This document shows, in pieces, positions 42,955 to 51,591 of a DNA stretch of 64,000 bases. The stretch covers positions 10,534 through 74,533 of the forward strand of contig CBFHYU010000007.1 of assembly GCA_965660165.1 (NCBI GenBank), written 5' to 3'. This DNA comes from WTJO01 sp965660165 (GTDB lineage Bacteria; Pseudomonadota; Alphaproteobacteria; Puniceispirillales; Puniceispirillaceae). Both the position numbers and the translations under genes were made by a program. The first letter of the stretch is position 1. Each line of letters opens with the position of its first letter. The notes under the pieces are model-generated. The model did no database searches. It was not told the DNA's origin and saw only the letters and a program-made list of their open reading frames with translations.

Positions 42955-44364
42955 GTGACTGATCAGTTTAATGAAGAATGTGCTGTTTTTGGGGTATTTG
43001 GCTCACAAGAGGCGCATCTGCTAACAGCATTAGGCCTTCACGCGCTTCAACATCGTGGTCAAGAAGCTACGGGGATGGTTAGTTTTGATGGCCAAAGCTT
43101 CAAACATCATCGCGGCACTGGCCATGTGGGCGAGAATTTCAGCGCAGGCTCACGCACCTTGAACGATCTTAACGGGCATGTCGCAATTGGCCATAATCGC
43201 TATTCAACCACTGGCTTGTCTGAACAGCGCAATATCCAGCCCTTTTTAACAGAAATGTCGTTTGGTTCATTCGGCATTGCCCATAATGGCAATCTTACAA
43301 ATGCAAGCAGGCTTCGGGCAAGCCTTGTTGAAACAGGTAGTTTGTTTCAGTCTACGACAGATACAGAAATTTTTATCCATCTGGTAGCACGCTCGCATCA
43401 GCAAAATCCGCTAGACAGGCTGGCAGAAGCCTTAAAACAAGTGACAGGCGCATATGCGCTGTTATGTGTGATGGATGATATGATGGTAGGGGTGCGCGAC
43501 CCACATGGCATCAGGCCACTTGTGCTGGGCAAAGTTGGGGATGCTTATGTGCTAGCATCTGAGACATGCGCACTTGATATTATTGGGGCAAGCTACATCA
43601 GAGATATTGATGCAGGCGAGATGGTCAGCATTTCAAAACAAGGCATTGAAAGCAGGCGCATAGCCCCTATTCAGCCGCCGCGCTTTTGTATTTTTGAATA
43701 TATCTATTTTGCCCGCCCAGATTCGCGTCTTGAAGGCAGATCAGTCTATCAGGCGCGCAAAGATATTGGGGCAGAATTGGCCGCAGAGGCGCCTGCTGAG
43801 GCAGATCTGATTATCCCTGTGCCTGATTCTGGTGTGCCAGCGGCGATTGGTTTTGCACAGGCATCAAACCTGCCCTTTGAACTTGGCATTATCAGAAATC
43901 ACTATGTTGGGCGTACCTTTATCCAGCCTACTCAGGAAGGGCGACAATCAGGTGTGATGCTAAAACATAACGCCAATTCTGAAATTATTTCAGGTAAAAA
44001 TATTGTGCTGGTTGATGATTCTATCGTCAGAGGCACCACCTCTCGCAAAATCGTAACCATGATGCGTGATGCAGGGGCAAAACAGGTGCATATGCGTATT
44101 GCCAGCCCGCCAACCACAAATCCGTGCTATTATGGCGTAGATACCCCTGACAAAGATAAATTGATGGCAGCACAATTAGGCATTGCTGAAATGTGTGAGG
44201 CAATCGGAGCTGATTCACTCGCCTTTATTTCAATTGATGGTCTGTATCGTGCAATGGGACTTACAGGCAGAAATAACGATCAGCCTGAATTTTGTGATGC
44301 CTGTTTTACAGGTGAATATCCGCTTGCCAATCTATCAGGTAATATCAAACAGCCTAATCACTAA
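42955..44364 (+). CDS. purF: Amidophosphoribosyltransferase
   Basis: First committed step of purine synthesis. GTG start at 42955 with AGGA 7 bases upstream. 469 residues. The nucleophilic Cys9 (EECAVFGVFG) would be exposed after propeptide removal; glutaminase residues RYSTTG and NGNLTN follow. The PRPP loop is VLVDDSIVRGTTSRK. Cysteines in PPRFCIFEY, NPCYYG and FCDACF fit the four ligands of the 4Fe-4S cluster of the Bacillus-type enzyme. So it is likely an O2-sensitive Fe-S form, unlike E. coli PurF. Confidence 0.95.
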   Translation: MTDQFNEECAVFGVFGSQEAHLLTALGLHALQHRGQEATGMVSFDGQSFKHHRGTGHVGENFSAGSRTLNDLNGHVAIGHNRYSTTGLSEQRNIQPFLTEMSFGSFGIAHNGNLTNASRLRASLVETGSLFQSTTDTEIFIHLVARSHQQNPLDRLAEALKQVTGAYALLCVMDDMMVGVRDPHGIRPLVLGKVGDAYVLASETCALDIIGASYIRDIDAGEMVSISKQGIESRRIAPIQPPRFCIFEYIYFARPDSRLEGRSVYQARKDIGAELAAEAPAEADLIIPVPDSGVPAAIGFAQASNLPFELGIIRNHYVGRTFIQPTQEGRQSGVMLKHNANSEIISGKNIVLVDDSIVRGTTSRKIVTMMRDAGAKQVHMRIASPPTTNPCYYGVDTPDKDKLMAAQLGIAEMCEAIGADSLAFISIDGLYRAMGLTGRNNDQPEFCDACFTGEYPLANLSGNIKQPNH

Positions 44365-44393
44365 CTTCTTGCATGTATTAAAAGGTACATTCA

Positions 44394-45131
44394 ATGTCAG
44401 AGTCCTTACCCTCACAACGATTGCAAGACCGTCTTATTCTGATCACTGGCGCAAGTCGCGGCATTGGCAGGGCAGTTGCGTTAGCCACCGCAAAACAGGG
44501 CGCAGAGCTGATCATCACTGGCCGAACAATGGGCGCGCTGGAAGCGCTAGATGACGAGATTGCTACATTAGGCGGCAAGGCAACTATTGTTGAGCTTGAC
44601 CAGACAGATAGTGATGCTATGCCCCGATTGGCGGCCGCTATTGCAGGGCGCTGGGGACGGCTTGACGGGTTTGTGGCAAATGCTGGCCAGCTTGGCCAGA
44701 TGGCGCCGCTTGCCCATATAGATGCAGAGATTTTTGAGCGGACATTAACCGTTAATCTTACATCTATCTGGCATCAGATTTCAGCTTTTGAGGGGGTGTT
44801 GCGCATGTCTGATAGCGGACGGGCAGTGCTTGTCGGATGCGATATGACAGCCACATCGCCTGCCTATTGGGGCGCCTATGCAGTATCAAAAGCAGGGCTG
44901 GATAGTCTGGCAAAAATTTGGGCAGCTGAGACAGAACAAACAGCTCTGAAAATCAATTTAATTGATCCTGGCATTGTTGGCACAGCGCTTCGCGCATCTG
45001 CCTTTCCTGGAGAAGACAAAACAACAATCGCCAGTCCAGATGATATAGCAGATGCCTTTATCCCATTACTTGCCGCAGATTGCCCCTATCATGGACGCTC
45101 ATTATCTGCATCTGAATTGCTTAAAAGCTAA
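44394..45131 (+). CDS. SDR family oxidoreductase (downstream of purF)
   Basis: 245 residues. LITGASRGIGRAVALATAKQG cofactor loop, FVANAGQLGQMAPLAHID in place of the NNAG motif, and the catalytic YAVSKAGLDSLAKIW. This YciK-like SDR is found after purF in many alphaproteobacteria but has no known substrate. Its 3' end overlaps that of mnmC by 11 bases on the opposite strand. It starts 29 bases after purF, so co-transcription is likely. Confidence 0.85.
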   Translation: MSESLPSQRLQDRLILITGASRGIGRAVALATAKQGAELIITGRTMGALEALDDEIATLGGKATIVELDQTDSDAMPRLAAAIAGRWGRLDGFVANAGQLGQMAPLAHIDAEIFERTLTVNLTSIWHQISAFEGVLRMSDSGRAVLVGCDMTATSPAYWGAYAVSKAGLDSLAKIWAAETEQTALKINLIDPGIVGTALRASAFPGEDKTTIASPDDIADAFIPLLAADCPYHGRSLSASELLKS

Positions 45132-46944
45132 CCCCAAACACACGCGCTAACGACAGGGCATCTTTTAGCGTGCGGGGCAAAAAATCAGGACGATGTGCAA
45201 TCTGTCCTGCAATATGACGCGCTAGAAAAAAGCCTAATGTTAAGCCACGTGATCCAAGCGCGCCTAGCACAGACAGCCCTTCAATCCTGCCGCCGCACTC
45301 ATAGTCACAAATTGGCATTCTAAATTCGGTGGCCAGCCTGACAGCAACCCTGCCATTCCAATTAGCAATATCAGTATCAATCAGATGATGAAACTGGTCT
45401 GGTAATAGCGCTAGATTATGACGATGCGCCTGCTCGTCTACCCTGTCTGTAAGGCTGAAATCATAGCTTGCGCCAAGCATAATTTGATCTGCCACACGCG
45501 CAAGATAGCCGCCGAAATTCAACGCTGGCAGTTCTGGCGGCATCCTGTTCGCATCCATCAGCGATATCTGACCAGAGGTAAGCTGGAAGCGGCCTTGTGA
45601 GAAGCCTAACCCCTGTAATAAATTTGGTAGCATTTGGCCTGAACATAATACTAGATGAGTGCCCTCAAATGCCATCCCTTCTGCGCTTGTTATCTGCCAG
45701 CTTGACTGATGGCGGTGCATATTTGTGATTTCAGCCTGTATCGGGGCAGAAGCCGCCAAATAGGCGCAGAAATCGCGCGGTGAAATCAGCTTAGCAAGCG
45801 GAAAACACATCCCCCCCCTATCACAGGCAATCTCTAGCGTTTTGGATAGTTGTTCTGGTGACATGTAATAGGCCAAATCTTCAGGATAGCCCTGCAAAGC
45901 AAGCTTTTGCTGCCGTTTTTCCTTAATGTCAGGAAAATCTAGCGAATATACCCCTTCTGACAGGATAGCGCCAGATGCGTCTAACGGGTTTAGCATATCT
46001 GCAAACGCAGAAAGCGACAGCCGCGCAGCCAGACTATCCCCCACAGAAAGCTGAGGCATAACCAGCCCTGCTGGATTGCCTGATGCCTGACTTGCAATAT
46101 CTGATGATGCATCTATCAGCTGGTGCGAAATGCCAAGTCTGCCGAGATGATAGCTTACCGAACAGCCTGCAATCCCAGCGCCGATTATCAGCACATGCTT
46201 TGATTGTCGGCTAGGCGCTGGTTTGCTAGCAGGTGCGTGCATTTGGGCCACAAGCATATGGCGCTTTCTGCCAAAGCCTTGCTGTTTTTCAATCATAAAG
46301 CCTGCATCAGACAGGCGCTGGCGCACAGCACTAGCTACTGTAAAGCTGGATAATCTGGTGCCATGCCTGCTTAATCTAGCAACGTTGCGAAGTACAGATT
46401 CAGACCAAAGGCTGTCATTTTTTGCAGGGGCAAATCCGTCCAAAAACCAGACATCTGCAGTAAAATCAAGCGTTGGTAAAATATCTTCTGCTTGCCCATA
46501 GTGAAGCTGGACATGAATTTGTGCATTATGCAGTTCAAAATGATGACTGCCAGGCCAGCGGTGTGGCCAGCGCCCTATCAATTCTGTACGAATAGCATTA
46601 AGGCTGGGAAACGCAGATAATGCCCTATCTGCAATCTCTGGGGATAAGGGACTGGCTTCAACGCTGATAAAATCAACCTTGCAGTTACTATTCAGCCTGT
46701 CCATCAACGCCACAACGGCGCATAGGTTAAGCCCCGTGCCAAACCCTGTCTCAGCGATCACAAGATGCTGTTTTTCGCTAAGCTGTCTAGCTAGATCAGT
46801 GCCTGCCAGAAATACATGCTCTGTTTCAGCTAGCCCATCAATGGCTGAGAAGAATATATCATCAAATTTAGTTGAGATAAGCTGTCCATCACAAAAGCGC
46901 ACATCAGATGGCGGTAATTGCGGCAATGGCGGCTGTTCTGACAT
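45121..46944 (-). CDS. mnmC: Bifunctional tRNA mnm5s2U biosynthesis protein MnmC
   Basis: About 607 residues. The N-terminal methyltransferase domain has FDDIFFSAIDGLAETEHVFL, IAETGFGTGLNL (SAM binding) and FLDGFAPAKND. The C-terminal FAD domain begins VLIIGAGIAGCSVSYHLGRLG. The oxidase converts cmnm5U to nm5U and the methylase completes mnm5U at wobble position 34. ATG 46944 is chosen over 46986 because the distance to the FDDIFFS motif then fits other MnmC. It is alone on the minus strand. Confidence 0.93.
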   Translation of the reverse strand: MSEQPPLPQLPPSDVRFCDGQLISTKFDDIFFSAIDGLAETEHVFLAGTDLARQLSEKQHLVIAETGFGTGLNLCAVVALMDRLNSNCKVDFISVEASPLSPEIADRALSAFPSLNAIRTELIGRWPHRWPGSHHFELHNAQIHVQLHYGQAEDILPTLDFTADVWFLDGFAPAKNDSLWSESVLRNVARLSRHGTRLSSFTVASAVRQRLSDAGFMIEKQQGFGRKRHMLVAQMHAPASKPAPSRQSKHVLIIGAGIAGCSVSYHLGRLGISHQLIDASSDIASQASGNPAGLVMPQLSVGDSLAARLSLSAFADMLNPLDASGAILSEGVYSLDFPDIKEKRQQKLALQGYPEDLAYYMSPEQLSKTLEIACDRGGMCFPLAKLISPRDFCAYLAASAPIQAEITNMHRHQSSWQITSAEGMAFEGTHLVLCSGQMLPNLLQGLGFSQGRFQLTSGQISLMDANRMPPELPALNFGGYLARVADQIMLGASYDFSLTDRVDEQAHRHNLALLPDQFHHLIDTDIANWNGRVAVRLATEFRMPICDYECGGRIEGLSVLGALGSRGLTLGFFLARHIAGQIAHRPDFLPRTLKDALSLARVFGVSF

Positions 46945-47114
46945 AAATAAGGTTTCCAAGCTAGAGACTGTGATGGCATCTAGCATTATCTTTTACCAAA
47001 GAAACAGATGACAAAAAACGGCGAATATGAAAGGCTTACATTTCCTGTATTATACGCTATCAGATGTAGCCAAAACAGGAGTAATTCTCACAAGATAAGC
47101 GAAACATCATCTAA

Positions 47115-47573
47115 ATGGCTCATTCAAGCGATTTCTGGAACACAAAAACATTCGAAGAGATGACATCTGATGAATGGGAATCCTTATGTGATAGATGCGG
47201 CAAATGCTGTCTTTTGAAGCTTGAAGATGCTGATACAGCCGAAATATACACAACAGACGTTGCTTGCAAATTGCTTGATTGTGCAAACGCTAACTGCTCG
47301 AACTATGCTGAACGAACCCATTATGTCCCAGACTGTACCATATTAACACCGCACACAGTTTCTGGGCTAAGCTGGCTTCCATCTAGCTGTGCCTATCGTC
47401 TGATTGACGCTGGCAAACCACTTCCTGACTGGCATCCGCTGGTTACAGGCAATCCTCACTCTACACGCAACTCAGGCAACAGCGTGGCAGGGCGCGTTTT
47501 TCCTGAACAGGCTATTGATGAAGATGATATGGTTGACCATATCTATAATTGGGAAGCTGAAGATACGGGATAA
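47115..47573 (+). CDS. YcgN-type (UPF0260) cysteine-cluster protein
   Basis: 152 residues of the YkgJ/CxxCxxCC group. Cys clusters CDRCGKCC (about 26-33), CANANC, and single Cys residues in DCTIL and SSCAYR make eight or more metal or Fe-S ligands. LPDWHPLVTGNPHS and SVAGRVFPE are conserved UPF0260 segments. The function is unknown; a zinc or iron-sulfur site is likely. Two small genes follow directly on the same strand (18 and then 11 bases apart). Confidence 0.85.
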   Translation: MAHSSDFWNTKTFEEMTSDEWESLCDRCGKCCLLKLEDADTAEIYTTDVACKLLDCANANCSNYAERTHYVPDCTILTPHTVSGLSWLPSSCAYRLIDAGKPLPDWHPLVTGNPHSTRNSGNSVAGRVFPEQAIDEDDMVDHIYNWEAEDTG

Positions 47574-47590
47574 ATTCAAAAGGAAACAAG

Positions 47591-47770
47591 ATGGATAGAC
47601 GCTGGATATTATATTTATTACTTGCTGGACTGATGGTTGCGATTATCTGGCGTAATGAATTTTCAGATGCAGCTGACCCAAGCTGGACAAGATGCACAGA
47701 ATCCTTACTTGAGCAAGTCTTTACCTCAAATTGTACATTGCGCTATCAAGGCGAAGTAACCCCAAGCTAA
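47591..47770 (+). CDS. Small single-helix membrane protein with two Cys (59 aa)
   Basis: ATG 47591 is preceded by AAAGGA (47579-47584), 6 bases away, a strong ribosome site. The protein has a positively charged start (MDRRW), one membrane helix (ILYLLLAGLMVAIIW), and a ~38-residue tail with Cys35 and Cys48, on the periplasmic side if the positive-inside rule holds. No family is recognised. It lies between the UPF0260 gene and a DUF2256 gene, and co-transcription with both is likely. Confidence 0.65.
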   Translation: MDRRWILYLLLAGLMVAIIWRNEFSDAADPSWTRCTESLLEQVFTSNCTLRYQGEVTPS

Positions 47771-47780
47771 CAGGCGCGTT

Positions 47781-47936
47781 ATGGCAAAATCAGCTAGGCA
47801 TAAAATGGTCAAAAAATCTGATTTGCCTATGAAAATATGTTGTGTCTGCAACAAACCATTTGCGTGGCGAAAAAAATGGCAACGTGATTGGGATGCTGTA
47901 AAATACTGCTCTGAAAGATGCAAAAGAAATGCATAA
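47781..47936 (+). CDS. DUF2256 family small zinc-ribbon-like protein (51 aa)
   Basis: 51 residues, very basic. The core KICCVCNKPFAWRKKW followed by YCSERCKRNA gives a Cys-X2-Cys...Cys-X3-Cys metal site, the mark of DUF2256. Its role is unknown; in other bacteria such genes often sit near cryptochrome/photolyase or SDR genes. An internal ATG at 47805 is an alternative start. It begins 10 bases after the preceding 59-residue gene. Confidence 0.75.
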   Translation: MAKSARHKMVKKSDLPMKICCVCNKPFAWRKKWQRDWDAVKYCSERCKRNA

Positions 47937-47959
47937 ATTCAAATATTAGAAAGAAAATA

Positions 47960-49540
47960 TTAAATTAACGTCTTAAGATATGTCAGCCTGTCTGCTTCCT
48001 CTATCGGCTTATCCCATCTGATTGCACTCACACGCGGAAAGCGCATAGCCAGCCCTGATTTATGGCGTGGCGAAAGATTTAGTGAATCAAAGGCAATTTC
48101 AACCACCAGCCTATGTTCTACCTCTCTTACAGGGCCAAATTTATTGGTTGTATGGTCTCTGACAAACTTATCCAGTTTTTTTAATTCAGCATCTGTAAAC
48201 CCTGAATATGCTTTTGCCACAGGCACTAATTCAAGCCCATTTTCGGTATCTGCCCATGCTCCAAAACTATAATCCGAGAAATAGGATGAGCGTCTGCCAT
48301 GCCCTCTTTGGGCATACATCATCACCAGATCAGCTATCAGCGGATCACGCTTCCATTTATACCACGCCCCTGTGACTCTACCTGCCTGATAGGGGCTATC
48401 TTTTGCCTTTAACATCAGCCCTTCTATAAGATCACCATTGCGGCATTCTGCGCGTAAATTTGCTAGCCCATCAATATCTGTGACCGCCAAAAGAGGCGAT
48501 ATGTCTGTTAACGGATGATCTATTTTTTCTGCCTGCTGTTCTAGTAATTCGCGCCGTCTGAAAAGCGGCAAACCGCGAATATCATCATCGCCAATAAACA
48601 TCATATCATAAAGGCGCAGAAAAACTGGATGTTGCGCCTGCATTTTCACAGACGCTGTGTTTCGGTTAAGCCGTTTTTGCAGCGCTGAAAAACTGTCAAT
48701 CTTATCAGGCGTGCCTGCCAGAATTTCACCGTCCAGCACCCCTTTCCATGTCATGGGCACTGCCAGTTCTGGAAAGCTGGCTGAAATATCATCTCCTGAA
48801 CGTGAAAACAGCTTTACCCCCTGATGAGCTGAGACAAGCTGAATGCGGGCGCCATCCCATTTCCATTCCACCTGCCAGTTATTGCAATCCAGCGTATCAA
48901 GACGCGCTTCATCGATAGGATGGGCAAGCATCAATGGCCTGAACACCGCCCTGCCTTTGGCTGATGGCCTTTCGGCGCGCCCTTCTAGCCAGTCAAATAA
49001 TTCGGCATAGGGAGGGGATATCAATGGCCATATCTCTTCAATTTCTGCTACGTCCCGTTGATAATGTTCAGCCAGTGCCAGCCGTGCCATCCGCCCTGAC
49101 AGCCCTACGCGCATCCCACCAGTAGCCAGTTTCAGCAATGCCCAACGCTGAGATAGATTCATGCTATTAAGATAGCCTGCCAGCACAGATTTAGAGTTAG
49201 CGCGAGTTACCGAGCCAAGCTGTTCTGCAATATCACTTAATGAGGCTATTTCGGCTGGTTTTGGTTCAGTATCTGGCCATAATAGCGCCACTGTTTCTGC
49301 TAAATCGCCAACAAAATCATAGGATAGTTCAAATAGATATTTATCACTTGTTTCTGCTGCTAACTCTCTTATCACCCCTGCTTTGACGGCTGGAAATGAT
49401 ATCTCCCCTATCAATGCTGCAAGCCCCCAGCCGCTATCGGGAAACGGAGTGTGTGCTATCCAGCTTACCAGATGCGCCTGTTTTACAGACCGTCTTGGCG
49501 AGAATATCAATGCCTCAAGCAGCTGTGCAAAACTATTCAT
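47960..49540 (-). CDS. ATP-dependent DNA ligase of the ligase-associated repair cluster
   Basis: 526 residues. N-terminal helical DNA-binding domain, then the nucleotidyltransferase with the adenylated Lys227 in EWKWDGARIQL, followed by LFSRSGDDIS, GVLDGEIL and the C-terminal OB domain with PRVSAIRWDKP. It matches the bacterial LigC/LigB-like ligases that travel with an MBL exonuclease, a DEXH helicase and PdeM. Here the exonuclease gene lies directly upstream and shares one base with it (TAATG), so the two are translated together. The NAD-dependent replicative ligase is not in this window. Confidence 0.92.
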   Translation of the reverse strand: MNSFAQLLEALIFSPRRSVKQAHLVSWIAHTPFPDSGWGLAALIGEISFPAVKAGVIRELAAETSDKYLFELSYDFVGDLAETVALLWPDTEPKPAEIASLSDIAEQLGSVTRANSKSVLAGYLNSMNLSQRWALLKLATGGMRVGLSGRMARLALAEHYQRDVAEIEEIWPLISPPYAELFDWLEGRAERPSAKGRAVFRPLMLAHPIDEARLDTLDCNNWQVEWKWDGARIQLVSAHQGVKLFSRSGDDISASFPELAVPMTWKGVLDGEILAGTPDKIDSFSALQKRLNRNTASVKMQAQHPVFLRLYDMMFIGDDDIRGLPLFRRRELLEQQAEKIDHPLTDISPLLAVTDIDGLANLRAECRNGDLIEGLMLKAKDSPYQAGRVTGAWYKWKRDPLIADLVMMYAQRGHGRRSSYFSDYSFGAWADTENGLELVPVAKAYSGFTDAELKKLDKFVRDHTTNKFGPVREVEHRLVVEIAFDSLNLSPRHKSGLAMRFPRVSAIRWDKPIEEADRLTYLKTLI

Positions 49541-50532
49541 TATTCAGCCTCATCATATCCAACTAGCGATAAGGCTTTTGCTGAAATGCCTCGTTGCGCA
49601 CAGGCATGTATCAGCGCATCTTCTCGGCCATGTGTTACCCATACTTGTTTGGGATGTATCTGCTCAATAGTTTCAAGCAAATCATTCCAGTCAGCATGAT
49701 CTGACAGAATAAGTGGCAATTCTACGCCTCTTTGCTTTGCTCGTTGGCGAACCTGCATCCAGCCAGATGCAAAGCAGATAAGCGGGTCATTCAGACGCCG
49801 CATCCAGCTTGTTCCAAAAGCAGAGGGAGGCGCAATAACGATTTTGCCAGCGAGAGAGATATCAGCTGTTGCCGCCTCCCAACTTCCCAAAGACACGCCC
49901 CATCGTTCATATAGCAATGATAATTTCTGCATAGCACCATGCAGATAGACAGGCTGGTTATATCCTGCCTCACGCAATAGGGTGATGATGCGCTGTGCTT
50001 TGCCAAGCGCATATGCACCAACCAAGATTGTTCGAGACGGAAATAGCCTATGCGCAGATAATAATTTGCCTATTTCCATGTGCGGGTCAGGGTGACGGAA
50101 TACAGGCAACCCAAAGGTGGCCTCAGTAACAAATACATCACATGGCACAATTTCAAACGGCGCGCAGGTAGGATCATGTTTTCGTTTATAATCACCTGCT
50201 GCCACCAGCCTTTGGCTCTGATGCTCCAGAATTATCTGGGCGCTTCCAAGCACATGTCCTGCTGGCGCCAATGATACGACAACCTCGCCCAACGCCAGTG
50301 TCTCACCATATTCAAGCGCCGTTACTGTTTTGGCAAAGCCCTTGCCATAACGTGTTTGCATGATATCAAGTGTCTGAGGGGTGGCAATAACATGGTTGTG
50401 GCCAGAGCGGGCATGATCAGCGTGACCATGCGTAATTATCGCTAGTGGCTGTGGGCTAAGCGGATCAATCGCCGCCTGTGCAGGCAGGCAATAAAGACCA
50501 GATTTCCTAGCCTGTGCCCATGAGATACTCAT
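49540..50532 (-). CDS. Ligase-associated MBL-fold DNA exonuclease
   Basis: 330 residues. Metallo-beta-lactamase/beta-CASP-like nuclease related to SNM1/Artemis. Metal site THGHADHA (His35, His37, Asp39, His40), PAGHVLGSAQI, AGDYKRKHDPTCAPFE, and the late SDHADWNDLLETI are the standard motifs. It is the first gene of the minus-strand pair with the ligase. Family name from TIGR-type descriptions: ligase-associated DNA damage response exonuclease. It is predicted to process 5' ends before ligation, as inferred from relatives. Confidence 0.92.
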   Translation of the reverse strand: MSISWAQARKSGLYCLPAQAAIDPLSPQPLAIITHGHADHARSGHNHVIATPQTLDIMQTRYGKGFAKTVTALEYGETLALGEVVVSLAPAGHVLGSAQIILEHQSQRLVAAGDYKRKHDPTCAPFEIVPCDVFVTEATFGLPVFRHPDPHMEIGKLLSAHRLFPSRTILVGAYALGKAQRIITLLREAGYNQPVYLHGAMQKLSLLYERWGVSLGSWEAATADISLAGKIVIAPPSAFGTSWMRRLNDPLICFASGWMQVRQRAKQRGVELPLILSDHADWNDLLETIEQIHPKQVWVTHGREDALIHACAQRGISAKALSLVGYDEAE

Positions 50533-50663
50533 TTGCCCCTCTATACCTACACTGTCTGTCTTGAGCTTTATCTAGCTTGTCACGGTCTTGTTTCAAGTCA
50601 GAGCCTGAGGGGGGAATAGCCTAGCATTTCGAAATAGCACCTTAAGGCTATCTGATACGCTAT

Positions 50664-51350
50664 CTATGATGTTGTGCCGAATAATGCCGCAAATTCTTCA
50701 TCTGTTAGATTGCGTAAATCTTCACGCCATTCTGCGCCTACTTTCATGCCCTTAATCACCGCCTTGCGTGCGCCTAGTCTCTCACGCCATGCTTTTACAT
50801 GCGGATAATCATCAATATTTACACGTTGGCGTTGATAGGTGCGGCTCCATGGCAGAATAGCAATATCTGCAATAGAATATTCATCGCCTGCAACATAGGG
50901 ATGTTTTGCAAGCTGTCTGTCAAGCACGCCATAAAGCCTGTTAGCTTCCTGAGAGTACCTATTCATTGCATAGTCAATTTTTTCAGGTGCGTAATGGTTA
51001 AAATGATGCGCCTGACCAAGCATGGGGCCAAATCCGCCCATCTGCCACATTAGCCATTCATAAACGGCTTTTCTGCCATGTCTGTCTGTTGGCATCAGCA
51101 TACCAGTCTTTTCGGCCAGATATAGCAGAATGGCTCCTGATTCAAACACGGTAGTCTTTTGCCCATCTATTCCGTCATGGTCAATAATGGCAGGCATGCG
51201 GTTATTTGGCGAAAAGGCAAGGAATTCTGGTTTGAATTGGTCTCCTTTGCCAATATTTACAGCTACTATCTCATAGTCTAGTCCCATTTCTTCTAGGGCA
51301 ATAGAAATTTTATGGCCGTTTGGCGTAGGCCAGTAATATAGCTCAATCAT
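50664..51350 (-). CDS. yfcG: Glutathione S-transferase, YfcG/Nu class (disulfide-bond reductase)
   Basis: The frame is open from 51458, but ATG 51350 has AAAGGA 7 bases upstream and gives 228 residues starting IELYYWPTPNGHKIS, closely like E. coli YfcG. The thioredoxin domain has SPNNRMPAIID and ESGAILLYLAEKTG; the C-domain has GGFGPMLGQAHHFNHYAPE and DEYSIADIAILPW. Nu-class members bind two glutathiones and reduce disulfides without an active-site Cys. Unusually, it sits in the middle of the repair cluster, between exonuclease and helicase genes. Confidence 0.92.
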   Translation of the reverse strand: MIELYYWPTPNGHKISIALEEMGLDYEIVAVNIGKGDQFKPEFLAFSPNNRMPAIIDHDGIDGQKTTVFESGAILLYLAEKTGMLMPTDRHGRKAVYEWLMWQMGGFGPMLGQAHHFNHYAPEKIDYAMNRYSQEANRLYGVLDRQLAKHPYVAGDEYSIADIAILPWSRTYQRQRVNIDDYPHVKAWRERLGARKAVIKGMKVGAEWREDLRNLTDEEFAALFGTTS

Positions 51351-51591
51351 GAATATATCCTTTGTCTGATAATGCGCGTAACCACACCTTATCAAGGTAG
51401 TTAGACTCTGTCCGTTAATGTGATATCTCTGCTGTATAAGTACAAGCAAAAACAGCAAAAACAGCCTGAATTTTTCTGCCTACTTTATCAGATTAACTGA
51501 TAGTTATTGATGCCATCTGATTGACAGTTGGCTATTATCAGCTAGCTCTAATAGCAGAAATCTAGCTTGATAAGCCAAAACAGCTAACAGG

